Source of the DNA: Bacilli bacterium
GTDB lineage: Bacteria > Bacillota_I > Bacilli_A > RFN20 > CAG-826
DNA: 22,129 bases
Direction of reading: 5' to 3'
NCBI GenBank assembly: GCA_016302705.1
Contig: JAEDNC010000004.1
Location: 1 to 22,129 of the forward strand
The stretch's first letter is position 1, and each line of letters starts with the position of its first letter. Positions 1-8,401 of the stretch are shown here, one piece after another. Both the position numbers and the translations under genes were made by a program. Below the pieces are notes generated by a model. That model searched no databases. It saw nothing but the letters and a program-made list of their open reading frames with translations, and had not been told where the DNA came from.

Positions 1-1
1 G

Positions 2-514
2 ATATTTGACGCCCCTGCTGCTAGTAGCGTCCATCATGAATTTGGCTCTGGCTTATTAATGCATTCCGTCTCTTTAGCGGAACATGCGGATTATTTCTCT
101 AAATATTATAAAGATATTAATAGAGATTTAATCGTTACAGGCGCGCTTATACATGACTTTGGAAAGATGATTGAGTTAGTGGGACCTGCAGTCTATAAAT
201 ATTCCACAGAAGGTAAATTGCTCGGACATATTTCTATTATGTGTGGAGAGTTAAGGATCGCCGCCAAAGAACTAAATATTGAAAGTGAAATTCCTCTATT
301 ATTAGAACATATTGTCTTATCACATCACGGACAATTAGAGTTTGGTTCCCCAGTTCTTCCTTTAACTAGAGAAGCTTTATTAATCTCGATGATTGATAAC
401 CTTGACTCTAAAATGCTTGTTCTAGATAAAGCATATGAAGATGTTGAAAGAGGAGAATTCACCCAAAAGATTTATTCTTTAGATGGTAGAAGCTTCTATA
501 AACCACTTAAATAG
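2..514 (+). CDS. yhaM: 3'-5' exoribonuclease YhaM family, HD domain (5' end outside window)
   Basis: The reading frame is already open at base 2, so this is the C-terminal ~170 residues of a longer protein; family members are about 310 residues with an N-terminal OB fold that would lie upstream. The visible part is the HD phosphohydrolase domain. It includes a HHEF/GSGLLMHS segment just before base 60 (typical of YhaM: metal-binding His pair then a His in the following helix), the HD dyad in LIHDFGK at about 152-163, and a later SHHG motif near 331-342. In Bacillus, YhaM degrades RNA or single-stranded DNA from the 3' end in the cytoplasm. The gene ends in TAG and is followed at once by a terminator shared with the opposing HIT gene. 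The ATG at 59 is an internal Met, not the start, because the HHEF motif precedes it. Confidence 0.85.
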   Translation: MFDAPAASSVHHEFGSGLLMHSVSLAEHADYFSKYYKDINRDLIVTGALIHDFGKMIELVGPAVYKYSTEGKLLGHISIMCGELRIAAKELNIESEIPLLLEHIVLSHHGQLEFGSPVLPLTREALLISMIDNLDSKMLVLDKAYEDVERGEFTQKIYSLDGRSFYKPLK

Positions 515-530
515 TAAAAACGAATAAAAT

Positions 531-555
531 AAAGGCGAAGTTATCTCCGCCTTTT
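531..555. terminator. Bidirectional intrinsic terminator between yhaM and hit
   Basis: AAAGGCG (531-537) pairs perfectly with CGCCTTT (548-554) around a 10-nt loop. A and T tracts flank both sides, so it can end transcription from the yhaM side and from the convergent HIT gene. Confidence 0.8.
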
Positions 556-574
556 AAATTGCTTTTTAAATATA

Positions 575-988
575 TTATTTAAGTTCTTTTTGGATCTCAC
601 GCGCGATGGCAGGTAAATTGAGTTCGCCTTCGTTAGATTTCATCTCTAAGATAAATCCTTCGCTATCGTCATAACGAGGAATAACGTGGACATGGAAGTG
701 CATCACTGTTTGGCCTGCTGCTTCATAACAATTAGAGAGGATATTAACTCCTTTAGCCCCTAAATATTTGATAGCTACTTGTCCGATTCTTTGAGCGACA
801 TCCATAACCTTGTGCATTTCTTCTTGAGGAATGGTTAAGAAGTTCTCGTAGTGTTTCTTAGAAATCACTAAAGCGTGTCCTTTTGTGACTTGAGAAATAT
901 CTAAGAATGCGAGGACATCATCGTCTTCATAAAGTTTGTGACAAGGAATCTCTCCATCAATAATTCTACAAAAAATATCTTTTTCCAT
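575..988 (-). CDS. hit: HIT-family nucleotide hydrolase/transferase (Hit/HINT type)
   Basis: 137 residues, the normal length for a bacterial Hit/HINT protein. The N-terminus FCRIIDGEIPCHKLYEDD is the classical family opening. The signature histidine triad HFHVHV lies at residues 97-102, with His99 expected as the nucleophile that forms a nucleotidyl-enzyme intermediate on purine phosphoramidates. It is a cytosolic homodimer in known members; the physiological substrate is usually unclear. The start is set by a good AGAGGTGA site 7-8 nt upstream. It is a monocistronic minus-strand gene with its own promoter at 1028-1056 and shares the terminator at 531-555. Family assignment is firm; exact substrate is unknown. 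Confidence 0.93.
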   Translation of the reverse strand: MEKDIFCRIIDGEIPCHKLYEDDDVLAFLDISQVTKGHALVISKKHYENFLTIPQEEMHKVMDVAQRIGQVAIKYLGAKGVNILSNCYEAAGQTVMHFHVHVIPRYDDSEGFILEMKSNEGELNLPAIAREIQKELK

Positions 989-1027
989 ATATTTTCACCT
1001 CTTATATATAAATATATATCCACTTAA

Positions 1028-1056
1028 ATTATAGGACCTATATTTCTAAATGCAAA
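1028..1056 (-). promoter_or_regulatory. Predicted sigma-A promoter for hit
   Basis: On the minus strand there is a perfect -10 TATAAT (1028-1033) with a weak -35 TTTGCA (1051-1056) at 17-bp spacing. Transcription would start near 1021, about 33 nt before the start codon. The -35 overlaps the U-tract of the upstream lipoprotein terminator. Confidence 0.6.
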
Positions 1057-1086
1057 ATAAAACCAGATAGATTTTCATCTACCTGG
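1054..1086 (-). terminator. Intrinsic terminator of the lipoprotein pair
   Basis: Read on the minus strand, CCAGGTAGAT and ATCTATCTGG (hairpin 1063-1086) form a 10-bp stem with one G-U pair, closed by a GAAA tetraloop and followed by a T-rich tract (1054-1062). This is a strong terminator placed just after the stop at 1101. Confidence 0.9.
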
Positions 1087-1100
1087 AATTATATTTTTGA

Positions 1101-3014
1101 TTAATCAAATAAATCTGGATAATTGTCTTTGAAGTAATCGTAGACTTTTTGATCGTGATATGTGATATCCATCTTCTTTAACCAGTATTCTTTACTTAAA
1201 GAAGCATAGCTACCAGTACCAGCGACTTTCTTAGAAATTTCATCGATGACTTGGTTGAGGAATTTTGTACCTCTTACTTTGGAGTAAGAATAGTTACCTT
1301 TCGCTCTGACTTTGTTATCTTTGACAGCTTCTAAGACGTTAACGATGTAATAGGCACTGCCATCATCGTAAACGATGTCTTTGAATGGATCGTCTTGGGA
1401 ATATCTTCCTTCAAATTTGAGGAAGTAAGCACCGTTAATGGAGCAAATGAATTTGTTTTCTTTTGCTTCTGGAGCGTCTCTTAATTGCCAGACGTTGTTG
1501 ACCTTTTCAAATCTATCTAATTTTTCGAGTTCTTCTAAGTTTGCAGCGATTAATTCTGCATCTGTACCAGAAGCATCATCTTCTCCGCCGACTTCGAGTT
1601 TGCTATTAGCAACTGAGATGGTGAATAAACGTTCATTGATTGCACCATTAGCGTCGAGGGTTGGTTGAGAGGATTGGATGAACCAATCTTTAGTGATGGA
1701 TTTGGTTTGGTCGATATCAATTGTTAATTGATTGAGTCCTTCTTCAGGGGTAACAGTACCAGTAGATGTGAACTTGTTATATAAGGTCATATCTAATTCT
1801 TCAAAAGTAGAAGCGGTGGAGAATTTCTCATAATCCTTAATTAAGTCACCATAAGCTGTGTTGTTATAGTAATTAATTTGAGTATTAATATCAGGTTCGA
1901 AGGTTTTTACTTCGTAAATATCACTTGCGAGAGCTTGTAATCTAGTAACAATTGCTGTAGCAGCAGTGTTAGCTTGTATTTGATCATATAAACCTTTATT
2001 GACGGTTGCATATGTGTCAAATAAGGTCTTGTAGTGATCTTCGATTTCACTTGTCTTAGTTCTGACGTGATCTCCAGTTGGAACATCAGCGTAGATGGCC
2101 TTGACTAAGTCACTAACAAGAGCATCAGCGTTATTAGTGAATGAAGAATATTTATCAATCTTAATAACGTTAATCTTTCTTGCACGAGAGTTTCTAACAG
2201 CGGCGATTTCTTCATCTAATAAGTATTGTTCGATGAGAAGGTCGTTATAGACAGTTGGAATGATTTCGTCTTGGACATATGTATATCCGCTAGCGGCATT
2301 GTTGTAATAAGCCTTATGAAGGAATCCTTCAGCAGCAGAATCTTCAATGAAGACATCTTCTTTATCGATTTGATAATCAATGAGGACTGGAGTTAAATTT
2401 GCATTTTTAGCAGCAGCGTAGTTAACTTTCTTGTTGTCTTTCCATAATGCTTCGACAAAGTCGAATTCGGAGAAGAAGTGTTTCTTTGTGTAGCTTCCGC
2501 CTGTGGCTTTAGCATACATTGATTCTTTAATACGTAAGGAGATTGTTGCCCATCTAGCTGTGACGTTTCCTCTTTCGGTGTCACATGGTGTCCAATCGTC
2601 ACCAGTAACTTCATTACCAGCATCGTCGACGTGTTTGCCATCTTCGTTATAAAGCCAATATGCTTTATGAGCTTTAATGAAGGCGTTGACCTTAGTGGCG
2701 TCTGTTGCTGCTTCAGCAAGAGTAATTTCTTCTCTACCTTTAGCAGTATAGGTATCGTATGAACCAAAGATTGATTCAGCGTATCTATATAAGACTTTTT
2801 CTAAGACTTTAGCAGCGACTTGTCCATCGTGCATAGAATCATAGATGATATTCAAGATATCGTTGTGGATTTCTGTTTCATCATCTTTGATAGAAACGAT
2901 TGGATCGTCGTAGTTGCTTGGTTTTGCATAGATTTCATCGCTTGAGGAATTACATCCTGTTAAAGCGAGAACTCCAAGAAGAGATAAGGTTGCTAATTTA
3001 AATTTATTTGACAT
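1101..3014 (-). CDS. Large surface lipoprotein, probable diverged PrsA-like foldase partner
   Basis: 637 residues with a lipoprotein signal: a basic N-terminus, a hydrophobic core and lipobox LTGC with the lipidated Cys at 21, so it should be anchored on the outer face of the membrane. The start at 3014 is chosen because AAGGAGGAG sits 8 nt upstream; an in-frame ATG at 3035 would put seven charged or polar residues before the signal and lacks this site. The start lies 11 nt inside the upstream lipoprotein gene, so the two are translationally coupled. The N-terminal helical region (e.g. KVLEKVLYRYAES) resembles the equivalent part of its neighbour and SurA/PrsA N-domains. The middle segment KINVIKIDKY may be a remnant of a parvulin strand, but no convincing PPIase core is visible. 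Paralogy with the upstream gene is inferred from layout and local similarity only. Function is unproven. Confidence 0.7.
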   Translation of the reverse strand: MSNKFKLATLSLLGVLALTGCNSSSDEIYAKPSNYDDPIVSIKDDETEIHNDILNIIYDSMHDGQVAAKVLEKVLYRYAESIFGSYDTYTAKGREEITLAEAATDATKVNAFIKAHKAYWLYNEDGKHVDDAGNEVTGDDWTPCDTERGNVTARWATISLRIKESMYAKATGGSYTKKHFFSEFDFVEALWKDNKKVNYAAAKNANLTPVLIDYQIDKEDVFIEDSAAEGFLHKAYYNNAASGYTYVQDEIIPTVYNDLLIEQYLLDEEIAAVRNSRARKINVIKIDKYSSFTNNADALVSDLVKAIYADVPTGDHVRTKTSEIEDHYKTLFDTYATVNKGLYDQIQANTAATAIVTRLQALASDIYEVKTFEPDINTQINYYNNTAYGDLIKDYEKFSTASTFEELDMTLYNKFTSTGTVTPEEGLNQLTIDIDQTKSITKDWFIQSSQPTLDANGAINERLFTISVANSKLEVGGEDDASGTDAELIAANLEELEKLDRFEKVNNVWQLRDAPEAKENKFICSINGAYFLKFEGRYSQDDPFKDIVYDDGSAYYIVNVLEAVKDNKVRAKGNYSYSKVRGTKFLNQVIDEISKKVAGTGSYASLSKEYWLKKMDITYHDQKVYDYFKDNYPDLFD

Positions 3015-4980
3015 AGCAAGCTCCTCCTTTCTCAAAAGCTTCTAAATCAGATGCATTTGCTCTGCCCCATTTGAAGACACAGCCAGTAGATAACATACCT
3101 TTATATTCTCTAATGGTGTTTTGATGTCTTAATTGAGCTAAGTATGATTCCCAAGCATCATTAATTGCTTCAGCGTTACTTAAGACTTTACCATCTCTTA
3201 AGAGTTGAATCTTCTTAAGAATGTTATTCATAACAACGCTTTGATTGTTATCATCTTTATCAAAGAATTCGATCTTGTCTTTTACATTTTCGAAGAGCAT
3301 TTGATAGATACGATAGTCGTATGCTGCATCGAATACATCGGAAGAATCTTGTCCTTTGAGCTTATTTTTAATAGTGTTTGCTCTATTTGTATAGTAAGTA
3401 GAATCATCGGATTGAGTCATGTTGACGTATGTTTCGGCTGGGTAAGCGACTCCAGCAGTTGGGATGTCTGTTGTGTAGTAGTCTTGTAATGTGACTGCTG
3501 CTTTTTCAGCAGAGACTGCTAAGTTGGTGTTATAGAAGACAGACTTTCTCATAACCATGAAGTGGATACCAGCAGTGCTTCTAACACCGATAATGACATT
3601 ACCTTGTTTATCAGTTAAAACTGATTTTCCGGAAACTGCAGGAACTGCATTATCAACAAAGTTGTTGTTTGGTAACTTGAAGTCACCGTTAACAAAGTCG
3701 TGAGCAGCGACTGTAACTTTGTCAGCACCATCAGCAATGGTGACATCTTCAGCGGTGATGATGAATGGTGAACGGAAGTTCAAGAATTGGTTAAATAAGA
3801 TATTACGTGGGTATGCAACTGCACCTGCTTCAGGAGCAACGGTTCCCATCTTTTCGTCATCTTTGTATTGGCCAATCTTTCTAAAGACATCATATGGAAT
3901 TGTTGGAATATTAGCATAAGCAGTAGAAGCTGCACCATATCCTGTAACAGCGTTACGGACATCAGTAATCATTTCTTTGTTAACTAAATCGACAACTTTT
4001 TCTTTTGTTTCAACAACTGAGTTAGTTGTACTGTCATAGACGACTTTAGTTGTGACTTTGTTGTCTGCATCAATACCGAATGCTTTGTAGATTGCAGCAT
4101 TGTCTGCACTTTGAGTATTTACTCCACTTAATAACGCATCGTAAGCGTAAACACCTAATTTAAATTCGTTATAGAAAGTGGTTTGAGTAGACATAATACC
4201 AACATCACCATAAGCGGTGTTAGAGGAATCATCACTTTCAGCTTTCGCAACATCTTCGAATGAATAACTTGCATCCATGAGTTTACGAACAACATTCCAT
4301 AATTTCTCTGCTTCAGAAGCGGTGATGGTTGCTCTAGAGTAATCTGTTGCATCTGCACCTAACTTAACTAAAACGTGGAGAATGTGATATGGGAATACTG
4401 ATTCATAAGAGTGATCTTCTGGTTTAGCAAGTGCTTTCCAGTCAGTACCGACACCGATATATTGATCTTTTAAGGTGTCTTGGTTGTCTGAGAAATACCA
4501 ATCGTTGATGGCATCTTTCTCTAATTCATATAAGAAGTATTCTTTGAGGTCATTCTCGTCTTCACAATCATGTGAATCAAGAATTGCTTGCCATTCTTCT
4601 GCATATGTTTTGCCGCTGCTATTTGCGTTATCTTGAGCGGCTTGTTTTTGGGCCTTGACTTTGTCTTCTGCTTCCTTAACCAAGGTGGTATAGGCTTTTA
4701 ATGTTGATCCTTGTTCTTCACTTAATCCCTTGTATTCGTATCTGATTAAGGCTTCAAGAACTGCATTATAGAATAAAGTAGTGCCTTCTTCGCTATCGCC
4801 GTACTCGCTATAGAACTTGTCGATATCGATAGAAATCTTTTCATCTTCACTGTTGTAACCGATGAAATCGACAATGGACTCTTTGCTTTCTGTAACAGTT
4901 GCTGTTGTGTTACAAGAAGTTAATGCGAGTGCACCGATGAAGCTAGTAACTAATCCGAGTGATAGTTTACTTTTTTTCAT
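3004..4980 (-). CDS. PrsA-like foldase lipoprotein with parvulin-type (PPIC) segment
   Basis: 658 residues. A signal with lipobox LTSC (Cys23) predicts membrane anchoring on the outside. An N-terminal helical region (about 35-190) resembles SurA/PrsA chaperone domains. Residues ~198-285 look like a parvulin domain: HILHVLVKL matches the opening strand, FEDVAKAESDD matches the conserved 'F..lA...S.d' helix, and AYGDVGIMS matches the 'GGdLGw' turn. The family helps secreted proteins fold after export. At twice the usual PrsA length it carries a long extra C-terminal half of unknown fold, ending with two cysteines (634 and 655) that could form a disulfide. The start has an AAAGGAG site 8 nt upstream. 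It is the first gene of a two-lipoprotein operon and is divergent from suf. Family is likely; catalytic activity is uncertain. Confidence 0.75.
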   Translation of the reverse strand: MKKSKLSLGLVTSFIGALALTSCNTTATVTESKESIVDFIGYNSEDEKISIDIDKFYSEYGDSEEGTTLFYNAVLEALIRYEYKGLSEEQGSTLKAYTTLVKEAEDKVKAQKQAAQDNANSSGKTYAEEWQAILDSHDCEDENDLKEYFLYELEKDAINDWYFSDNQDTLKDQYIGVGTDWKALAKPEDHSYESVFPYHILHVLVKLGADATDYSRATITASEAEKLWNVVRKLMDASYSFEDVAKAESDDSSNTAYGDVGIMSTQTTFYNEFKLGVYAYDALLSGVNTQSADNAAIYKAFGIDADNKVTTKVVYDSTTNSVVETKEKVVDLVNKEMITDVRNAVTGYGAASTAYANIPTIPYDVFRKIGQYKDDEKMGTVAPEAGAVAYPRNILFNQFLNFRSPFIITAEDVTIADGADKVTVAAHDFVNGDFKLPNNNFVDNAVPAVSGKSVLTDKQGNVIIGVRSTAGIHFMVMRKSVFYNTNLAVSAEKAAVTLQDYYTTDIPTAGVAYPAETYVNMTQSDDSTYYTNRANTIKNKLKGQDSSDVFDAAYDYRIYQMLFENVKDKIEFFDKDDNNQSVVMNNILKKIQLLRDGKVLSNAEAINDAWESYLAQLRHQNTIREYKGMLSTGCVFKWGRANASDLEAFEKGGACYVK

Positions 4981-5016
4981 CTTTTAGTCTCCTTTTCTAA
5001 AATACATAGCGAAAAT

Positions 5017-5045
5017 ATTTTACCTATATAAAATAGTGCGTGCAA
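5017..5045 (-). promoter_or_regulatory. Predicted promoter for the lipoprotein operon
   Basis: Minus strand: -35 TTGCAC (5040-5045), 17-bp spacer, -10 TAAAAT (5017-5022). The -10 is good and the -35 weak. Transcription would begin near 5010, about 30 nt before the start codon. Confidence 0.5.
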
Positions 5046-5069
5046 TAATAATTTTAATTATTTCGCATA

Positions 5070-5085
5070 CATATACGGGTATGTG
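5070..5085. promoter_or_regulatory. Candidate operator dyad in the suf/lipoprotein divergent region
   Basis: CATATAC (5070-5076) and GTATGTG (5079-5085) form 7-bp arms with one mismatch around a 2-bp centre. The site lies between the two divergent promoters and is not part of any gene. A regulator binding here is a guess. Confidence 0.35.
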
Positions 5086-5107
5086 GACAAATTTCTTATC
5101 ATATTCA

Positions 5108-5137
5108 TTGCCTTAAATAAAATGAGCGCATTAAAAT
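5108..5137 (+). promoter_or_regulatory. Predicted promoter of the suf operon
   Basis: TTGCCT (5108-5113), 18-bp spacer, TAAAAT (5132-5137). This predicts a start near 5144 and a leader of only about 17 nt that holds little more than the Shine-Dalgarno. Confidence 0.5.
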
Positions 5138-5160
5138 AATACGGCATTGAGGTGAAAGAT

Positions 5161-5979
5161 ATGACAACACTTAAAATTAAAGATTTACACGTTGAAGTAG
5201 ATGGTAAAGAAATCCTCAAAGGAGTAAATGCCCAAATTAGTGAAGGGGAAACAGTTGCTCTATTAGGTCCTAACGGACATGGAAAATCTACCTTGCTTAA
5301 CGTTATTATGGGACATCCTAGATATATCATCACCAAAGGATCCTTATATTTAGATGATGTTGATATTACAGAAATGACCACTGATGAAAGAGCAAGAGCT
5401 GGTTTGTTCTTAGCGTTACAAAATCCAGCCGAAGTTCCAGGAGTCATTAATTCAGATTTTTTAAGAGCAGCAGTCAACGCGACTAGCGAAGAAAAAATCT
5501 CAACTTACAAATTCTATAAAGTTCTTGATAACGCAACAAAAGAACTCAAAATGCCATTTGACTTAGCAACCAGAAGTTTAAATGAAGGCTTCAGTGGTGG
5601 AGAAAAGAAACGAAACGAAATTCTTCAACTCCTCTTATTAAAACCAAAAATTGCAATGTTAGATGAAATTGACTCTGGATTAGACGTTGACGCCATCAAT
5701 GTTGTTGCTGATTCAATCAATAAACAAAAGAAAGAAGGAAGAGGATTCTTGGTCATTTCTCACTACGCAAGATTATTCGATTTAATTAAACCTACAAGAG
5801 CGATAGTTATGATTAATGGAAGAATCGCTTTAGATGGTGGTCCAGAACTCATCAAGAGAATTGATCAAACTGGATACGAATTCATCAAGACTGAATACGG
5901 CATTGAAATCGAAAAAGAAGACGCTAATATGAACACTGTTTCTATTGGTAGTTGTGCCGTAAAAGAAACCATTAAATAA
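5161..5979 (+). CDS. sufC: Fe-S cluster assembly ATPase SufC
   Basis: 272 residues. This is the ABC-type ATPase of the SufBCD scaffold, which drives cluster assembly in the cytosol. Visible motifs are Walker A GPNGHGKST (36-44; His at the variable position), the SufC-typical signature FSGGEKKRNE (about 145-155), Walker B MLDEIDSGLD (166-175) and the switch His201 in ISHYARL. The ATG at 5161 is chosen because GAGGTGA lies 5 nt upstream and the protein then begins in register with other SufC proteins; a GTG at 5152 is inside that site. The tail after YGIEIEKED is some 15 residues longer than usual and contains a Cys. It is the first gene of the suf-mnmG-rsmG operon, 2 nt before sufD. Confidence 0.96.
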   Translation: MTTLKIKDLHVEVDGKEILKGVNAQISEGETVALLGPNGHGKSTLLNVIMGHPRYIITKGSLYLDDVDITEMTTDERARAGLFLALQNPAEVPGVINSDFLRAAVNATSEEKISTYKFYKVLDNATKELKMPFDLATRSLNEGFSGGEKKRNEILQLLLLKPKIAMLDEIDSGLDVDAINVVADSINKQKKEGRGFLVISHYARLFDLIKPTRAIVMINGRIALDGGPELIKRIDQTGYEFIKTEYGIEIEKEDANMNTVSIGSCAVKETIK

Positions 5980-5981
5980 AT

Positions 5982-6749
5982 ATGAAAAAGATTCAAGTTT
6001 TAAGCGACTTAATTTATAGTGCGGCAAATAGTTCTGAAGATCTATTTTTTGAAGTTGCCTCTAATAAAGTCTTATATATTTATTTAAAGGATATAGAAGA
6101 AGTTAGCAGCATCCATTTTGAAGTTGGAGATAACTCTAATATTCAAATTTCAGTATTTGCTAGAAAATCTATTGAAAACGAAAATTTGACCGCAAATGTT
6201 GGAGAAAATTCTCGAATTGCAGTCTATTATGCAGATTTTGCTATTGAGAAAAACATTCTTAACGCCTCAATTAACTTAAACAAAAATAACGCTGATTGTG
6301 AATGGCACTTAGCAAGTTTAGCGTCAAGTAACGATGATAAAGAAATTGCAGTTTCAATCTACCACAATCACCCGAATACTCATGGAAGAATTGATAATTA
6401 TGGAGTGTGTGAAGATAACTCCAAATTACTATTTTCTGGTGTCTCCCATATCAAAAATGGTTCACACCAATCCACCTCGCATCAAAACGCTAAGATTGTC
6501 GTCTTTGATGATGGCTGTAAAGCAATCGCTAGACCAATCTTAAAAATCGATGAAAACGACATTGAAGCCAGTCACGCAGCAGTGGTAGGAAAAATCAATG
6601 ATGACCACATCTTTTATTTAACCTCTAGAGGACTAACGGTAGAAGAGTCAAAATTACTCATTACTCTCGGTTATCTTAAACCAATTGCGAAAGGCTTTAA
6701 TGAAGAAACAGCTAATGAGATTTATCAATTAATAGAAGGAAGGCTTTAA
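5982..6749 (+). CDS. sufD: Fe-S scaffold protein SufD, short form
   Basis: 255 residues, against about 430 in Bacillus subtilis SufD. What remains is the conserved right-handed beta-helix and C-terminal helices of the SufB/SufD family: YHNHPNTHGRIDNYG, then a segment ending FSGVSHIKNG, SHQNAKIV, and ASHAAVVGKI followed by FYLTSRGL. His198 in SHAA corresponds to the conserved SufD His that works with SufB Cys at the cluster-building interface. The N-terminal helical domain and part of the beta-helix are missing. The reading frame is intact and begins 2 nt after sufC, so this looks like a real compact protein and not a broken gene. There is no clear Shine-Dalgarno in front of it, so translation is probably coupled to sufC. 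Confidence 0.9.
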   Translation: MKKIQVLSDLIYSAANSSEDLFFEVASNKVLYIYLKDIEEVSSIHFEVGDNSNIQISVFARKSIENENLTANVGENSRIAVYYADFAIEKNILNASINLNKNNADCEWHLASLASSNDDKEIAVSIYHNHPNTHGRIDNYGVCEDNSKLLFSGVSHIKNGSHQSTSHQNAKIVVFDDGCKAIARPILKIDENDIEASHAAVVGKINDDHIFYLTSRGLTVEESKLLITLGYLKPIAKGFNEETANEIYQLIEGRL

Positions 6750-6750
6750 T

Positions 6751-7983
6751 ATGTACGATATCAAAAAAGTACGTGCTGATTTCCCTATGCTTAATGGCAA
6801 AACTATGCAAGGTAAACCACTTGTCTTTTTAGACAATGCTTCAACAACCTTTAAGCCTTATTCAGTTATTAAAGCAATTGATGAATATTATTTTGAAAAG
6901 AACTCTAATTCACATCGTGGAGATTATGATCTTTGCTACGATATGGATGTTGAAATACAAAAAACAAGAGAAACCATCGCTAATTTTATTAATTCTGAGC
7001 CAAATGAAGTAGTTTTTACTTCTGGGGATACTGAAGCGCTTAACTTAGTAGCCTATGGTTATGCGTTAGAATACTTAAAACCAGGAGATAAAATTCTTAT
7101 TAGTGAGGTAGAACATGCATCTAACGTTCTACCTTGGTATAGAATTGCTAAACTTACTGGCGCAGAAGTATGTTTTGTTGACATTGTTGATCGCCGAGTA
7201 ACAGTTGATTCTATTAATAAAGCATTTAAGGAAAATAAGAACATTAAATTAGTTGCTTTAGCGCATGTTGGAAATGTCTTAGGATATATGATTAACGCGA
7301 AAGAAATCGCTTCAATTTGCCATAAGAACGGTGCTCTTTTGGTTTTAGATGGCGCTCAATCAGTTCCTCATATGCCTGTTAATTTTAAAGAATTAGATGC
7401 TGACTTTTTAACTTTCTCTGCCCACAAGATGTGTGGACCTACTGGCATTGGCTGTCTAATTGGTAAATATGAGCTACTTCAAAAGATGGCAACCTTCCAT
7501 ACTGGAGGAGGAATGAATGTTAAGTTTAATAAATCTGGAGAAGTTATTCCTTTAGATGCACCTGCTAAATTTGAAGCTGGTACATTAAACTTATCCGCAA
7601 TCATGGGATTTAGAGCTGCAGTTAATTATTTAACCGAACTCGGAATGGATAATATTCATAAGCATGATGAAGAATTATTTAAATACGCAATTTCTAAATT
7701 AGAAGGCCACGATGACATTGTTGTGTACAACAAAGATTCAAATAGTGGTATTATAGCATTTAACATCAAGGGAGTATTTGCCCAAGATGAAGCGACATTA
7801 CTCAATTCAAAAGGTATTGCTGTTAGAAGTGGACAACACTGCGCGAAGATGATTGATAATACAATCGGCGATATTGCGACAGTAAGAATGTCAACATATC
7901 TATATACTTCTAAAGAAGAAATTGATATTTTTGTAGAAAATTTAATTAACGGAGGAGATATTTTAGATGCCTATTTCAATTAA
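6751..7983 (+). CDS. sufS: Cysteine desulfurase SufS (group II)
   Basis: 410 residues, the normal length. It is a PLP enzyme that removes sulfur from cysteine and hands it as persulfide to SufU. Visible residues: FLDNASTT opening (27-33), His122 in EHASN that stacks on PLP, Asp200 and Gln203 in LDGAQSVPH, Lys226 in SAHKMCGPTG as the PLP lysine, and catalytic Cys364 in RSGQHCA on the short group II loop. The ribosome site AAGGAAGG is 7 nt before the ATG. The start is 1 nt after the sufD stop, and the 3' end overlaps sufU by 17 nt. Confidence 0.97.
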   Translation: MYDIKKVRADFPMLNGKTMQGKPLVFLDNASTTFKPYSVIKAIDEYYFEKNSNSHRGDYDLCYDMDVEIQKTRETIANFINSEPNEVVFTSGDTEALNLVAYGYALEYLKPGDKILISEVEHASNVLPWYRIAKLTGAEVCFVDIVDRRVTVDSINKAFKENKNIKLVALAHVGNVLGYMINAKEIASICHKNGALLVLDGAQSVPHMPVNFKELDADFLTFSAHKMCGPTGIGCLIGKYELLQKMATFHTGGGMNVKFNKSGEVIPLDAPAKFEAGTLNLSAIMGFRAAVNYLTELGMDNIHKHDEELFKYAISKLEGHDDIVVYNKDSNSGIIAFNIKGVFAQDEATLLNSKGIAVRSGQHCAKMIDNTIGDIATVRMSTYLYTSKEEIDIFVENLINGGDILDAYFN

Positions 7984-8398
7984 TAACGAGATGATGAGAG
8001 CGATTATTATGGATCACTCCGCTAATCCAACAAATAAACACACTCCTACTGGAGAAGGATATGAAAAAGAACATATGCATTCTGATAACTGCATCGATGA
8101 TTTAGATATTTATCTAAAAGTTGTTGATGGAAAGGTTATTGATGCATGTTTTGAAGGTATTGCCTGTACAATTTCTTTAAGTAGCACTGATATTATGTGC
8201 GACTTAATGAAAGGCAAAACTATAGAAGAAGCTCGCTACATGATTGAACAATATAATCACATGATGCATGAAGAACCATTTGATGATGAAGTGCTTGATG
8301 AAGCAATTGTTTTTGTCAATACAAGTAAGCAAGCTGCAAGAATTAGATGCGCAACCATTGGTTGGAACGCTGCTAATTCAATCTTAAAGGACAAATAA
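7967..8398 (+). CDS. sufU: SufU zinc-dependent sulfurtransferase
   Basis: 143 residues of the IscU/SufU fold. The zinc-site residues known in Bacillus SufU can be identified: Cys42 and Asp44 (in NCIDD), Cys67 (in GIACTIS) and Cys128 (in RIRCATIGW). SufU takes the persulfide from SufS and passes sulfur to the SufBCD scaffold; it is typical of Firmicutes in place of SufE. The usual CGD is CID here, which keeps both ligands. The start, inside sufS, has GGAGGAG 9 nt upstream, a strong site for coupled translation. Extra cysteines at 61 and 78 are not standard ligands. Confidence 0.95.
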   Translation: MPISINNEMMRAIIMDHSANPTNKHTPTGEGYEKEHMHSDNCIDDLDIYLKVVDGKVIDACFEGIACTISLSSTDIMCDLMKGKTIEEARYMIEQYNHMMHEEPFDDEVLDEAIVFVNTSKQAARIRCATIGWNAANSILKDK

Positions 8399-8401
8399 TT
8401 T

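Noticed and set aside
3015..3035. Upstream ATG at 3035 as start of the second lipoprotein
   Set aside because: It would add MRKEELA before the signal, and the strong AAGGAGGAG site is placed for the ATG at 3014.
5152..5160. GTG at 5152 as start of sufC
   Set aside because: The GTG is part of the Shine-Dalgarno GAGGTGA that serves the ATG at 5161.
5058..5477. Minus-strand frame of 139 codons across the suf promoter and sufC start
   Set aside because: It is antisense to the conserved sufC and the intergenic region, has no ribosome site and no recognisable domain.
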